Positions 62,853 through 64,000 of a stretch of DNA of 64,000 nucleotides are shown in pieces. The DNA comes from Pseudophaeomoniella oleicola (lineage: Eukaryota; Ascomycota; Eurotiomycetes; Phaeomoniellales; Phaeomoniellaceae), in contig QWDQ01000028.1 in NCBI GenBank assembly GCA_003868215.1, forward strand, positions 248,001-312,000, in the 5' to 3' direction. The notes below the pieces were generated by a model, which was given only the letters and a program-made list of their open reading frames with translations, was not told the origin of the DNA and searched no databases. Both the position numbers and the translations under genes were made by a program. Positions within the stretch are counted from its first letter, which is position 1; every line of letters begins with the position of its first letter.

Positions 62853-63945
62853 AATCCCAATGCTGACGGTAATGAGTTAAGCAGTGAGGACGTGGAGGGT
62901 CTCCACCCTGTTGAACGAGCCGTTTGACACGCAATCAAGCTACCGTAATAGCTGCACATCTCGATCCTTTCGCATTTTGAGCCGCCTTCGGTAAAACGCC
63001 ATTGTCCTTTCGATGACGAAGCAAATTCGTCTGCCAAGCAAGGCTGTGTCGAGTATGGAGATCCTTCAAAAAAGTACGGCATGCTGGGGCGTGACATGAT
63101 ATGGCTCCGAAGCCATTGGCATCTCACCCATGGATTCCAACAGGAGGCATACTGGACTGTCGCGTTATTGGTTCGAATATATGATGCGAGGAACCGGCAT
63201 GTCAACATTGAAACAGGAAAAGAACGGCTCAGCACAGATCCCTGTCGCAGATCCACTCCATCCCAGCAACACGGGCTCTGGGGTCACCGAAAACGGTAGT
63301 TCAACAACAATGGGCATTGAGATGAAGATAGCTGACGTGCACGGCAGTACAACGGCAGAACAGAACATCAAATGTCAAAATGTGAGAACGATGAGGTATT
63401 CATCAGCAATATCATCTTGAACCGAGATAAACGTATAGATACTAGTAGGAGTTTTCTTGTAATATAAACTGACATGGATTACCGATTGATCTTTGTGTGT
63501 GGTTGGAGCTTGGGGCTAATTATTACTACGATATTAATTAATTGTTATTGTTATTGTTCCCAGCCACACTTTGCCGACGCCAAAAGATCCCGCGAGGCTG
63601 GCGGCCCCGTAATCCATAAGCCTATTACAATACCACTCAAAGCGTCTCCCAAACAAATGAACCTCCCAATGCTTCCTGCGTCTCTTTTTGTCAACCAGCC
63701 TGCTCTCTGTATGTTGGCTTGGTGTATTCGTTACTACGTCGTTCGTTAATTCTGTATCTCTCCTACAACCTAGATTCTGTTATTGCGAGTCAACCATCTA
63801 CCTACTCGACTTCCACCGTCTTCTTATTGCTAGCGACACTTTCAATGTCATCACCTTGATGGGAGACATGAAAAAGATCTTGATACCTACATCATCGTAA
63901 AACTAACAGGTAGTAGCAGCCTTAGCTGCTGCCAACCCGACCAAG
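62853..63945. other. 1.1 kb region at the right side without a clear gene
   Basis: Plus-strand frames at 63130-63420 and 63474-63749 are open for about 90 codons. They show no domain and may be chance or leader sequence of the next gene. TATTG-type repeats lie at about 63543-63557. Confidence 0.4.
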
Positions 63946-64000
63946 ATGCCTCCGAAATCTACTGGCCATACGGCCGGCATCTACGCCGACATGACACTGG
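63946..64000 (+). CDS. Possible 5' end of a gene cut by the window edge
   Basis: An ATG at 63946, preceded by CCAAG, opens 18 codons (MPPKSTGHTAGIYADMTL) to the edge. An AACTAACAG at 63901-63909 just upstream looks like a branch site plus acceptor, so this could be a second exon or a start codon behind a leader intron. Too little sequence is present to name a product. Confidence 0.3.
   Translation, partial: MPPKSTGHTAGIYADMTL

Overview
The window looks like nuclear chromosomal DNA of a filamentous ascomycete (Pezizomycotina). Genes are mostly monocistronic and carry short introns of about 48-166 bp with GTRNGT-type donors. The gene set is typical of moulds: a PDR-type ABC pump, NmrA-like protein, DUF3425 bZIP-like factor, secreted CAP/PR-1 protein, Dre2, Sey1 and an Atg37-like acyl-CoA binding protein. 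Intergenic DNA is full of microsatellites and short palindromic TACCTAGGTA and TACGTAGTA motifs. I cannot fix the class from sequence alone; Leotiomycetes or a relative is a guess.

Left part (1-15 kb): a complete PDR/ABCG transporter (+, 3 exons), an Rnt1/Pac1-type RNase III (-), an MDR-family oxidoreductase (+, 3 exons), the mitochondrial ribosomal protein mS33/Rsm27 (+, 3 exons), and a thioredoxin-fold DUF255 (SPATA20/YyaL) protein (-, 4 exons) with a possible mitochondrial N-terminal extension. About 3.6 kb without a convincing gene follows.

Middle (18-44 kb): a secreted CAP-domain protein (+), a cytosolic carnitine acetyltransferase of the FacC/Yat type (+), a KDM4-type JmjN/JmjC/ePHD histone demethylase with AT-hook-like repeats (+), an 82-residue one-pass membrane protein (+) in a microsatellite-rich 3.4 kb gap, nucleoporin Nup133 (-), an Stf2-like hydrophilin whose start codon is split by an intron (-), an NmrA-like protein (-) and the Fe-S assembly factor Dre2 (+).

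Right part (44-64 kb): a secreted arylsulfatase (-, 6 exons), an SDR (-, 4 exons), an Atg37/ACBD5-like acyl-CoA binding membrane protein (-) divergent from the ER-fusion GTPase Sey1 (+), a fructosamine-kinase family protein (-), the U3 snoRNP protein Utp15 (-) divergent from a DUF3425 bZIP-like factor (+), a second SDR (+), a DUF3253 protein (+), and possibly the first codons of a gene cut by the right edge.

Most genes are housekeeping: translation and rRNA processing (RNase III, Utp15, mS33), nuclear pore, chromatin, Fe-S assembly, acetyl transfer and ER shape. They show no sign of forming one pathway or a metabolite cluster. I saw no tRNA, rRNA, CRISPR or intact transposon. The most notable signals are in gene architecture and intergenic motifs: the A|TG split start codon with a tiny upstream ORF, alternative starts, stop-free introns of length 3n, non-YAG splice acceptors, and recurrent palindromic motifs. 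I did not find a convincing new multi-gene system.
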